The notes under the pieces were generated by a model. The model was not told where the DNA came from and did no database searches. It saw only the letters and a list, made by a program, of their open reading frames with translations. Made by a program: the position numbers and the translations under genes. Shown here piece by piece: positions 63,772-64,000 of a stretch of 64,000 nucleotides of DNA (the stretch's first letter is position 1; every line of letters begins with the position of its first letter). Source of the DNA: Deinococcus sedimenti. Lineage in GTDB: Bacteria; Deinococcota; Deinococci; Deinococcales; Deinococcaceae. The DNA lies in contig NZ_BMQN01000008.1 in assembly GCF_014648135.1 (NCBI RefSeq), forward strand, positions 56,591 to 120,590, in the 5' to 3' direction.

Positions 63772-64000
63772 TAAAGAGCATGATTTATTTTTTCGTGATG
63801 AGGGGGCCCGAAAACTGACAGGGCTTCACTGGAATTGCAAGAATTCATCCGCTGTGAAGTGATGACCCGTATGTTGGTCCTGCACAGGTTTCCGTGACAT
63901 GGACTGCTGTTCGCGGTGCGACGTGTGACGTCACGCTCTGTACCGGACATCTTTAGGTTGAGACTGTGCTGGACGGCACATCCCTGAACGTGTGATCGGT

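Overview
The window is a GC-rich (roughly two-thirds G+C by eye) bacterial chromosome segment that I assign to a Deinococcus species. The best evidence is a 231-codon gene matching the DNA-damage protein DdrC, preceded by a 17-bp palindrome with the form of the radiation/desiccation response motif. Supporting signs are many genes starting 5-7 nt after a TANNNT box (leaderless promoters, a known Deinococcus habit), a pilin operon ordered like Thermus pilA1-pilA2-pilA3-comZ, and small proteins that look specific to Deinococcus.

Layout. 1-8.7 kb (mostly minus strand): a partial HD phosphohydrolase, argR, coaBC, a membrane protein, phoU, phoR-like and phoB-like genes, then metK (+), and an rsmD-coaD pair. 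8.7-10.5 kb: two small Deinococcus-type genes, then an AT-rich patch with one foreign-looking gene. 10.5-15 kb: yqeK-LCP-rsfS, and cdaA with a YbbR-domain gene (cyclic di-AMP). 15-16.7 kb: a UPF0173 hydrolase and a hexapeptide-repeat transferase. 16.8-20.5 kb: a lower-GC minor-pilin operon ending in a ComZ-like protein. 20.7-33.5 kb: mostly single plus-strand genes, including a dynamin-like GTPase, RidA, Cax antiporter, a fused MntA-HepT protein, acpS, an M48 protease, a tRNA methyltransferase-type enzyme and tRNA-Ala(GGC). 33.5-45.4 kb: der, acs, ddrC, an LptF/LptG-like pair, an RNase H-like protein and pta-ackA. 45.5-50 kb: a translationally coupled three-gene operon of unknown function (roadblock/LC7 protein, membrane protein, coiled-coil protein).

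50.1-58.45 kb is an integrated element of about 8.3 kb in the 3' end of tRNA-Arg(CCT). It is bounded by perfect 47-bp direct repeats and carries a tyrosine integrase, an XRE repressor with face-to-face overlapping promoters, a P4-type primase-helicase, an excisionase-like HTH protein and several unknown small genes. It has no capsid, tail or conjugation genes and resembles a phage-satellite island. 58.5-64 kb returns to core genes: corA, fluC, xseA, a sulfurtransferase, a macro-domain protein, gmk and a lysine-tailed hypothetical.

The most unusual non-coding signal is a pair of near-identical units at 35616-35677 and 36119-36180. Each is a strong sigma70-type promoter (TTGAC-N17-TAT) followed within about 10 nt by an intrinsic terminator, predicting RNAs of only about 27-30 nt. 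A shared GTCAG-N6-GTCAG repeat in front of phoB and phoU is a candidate Pho box.
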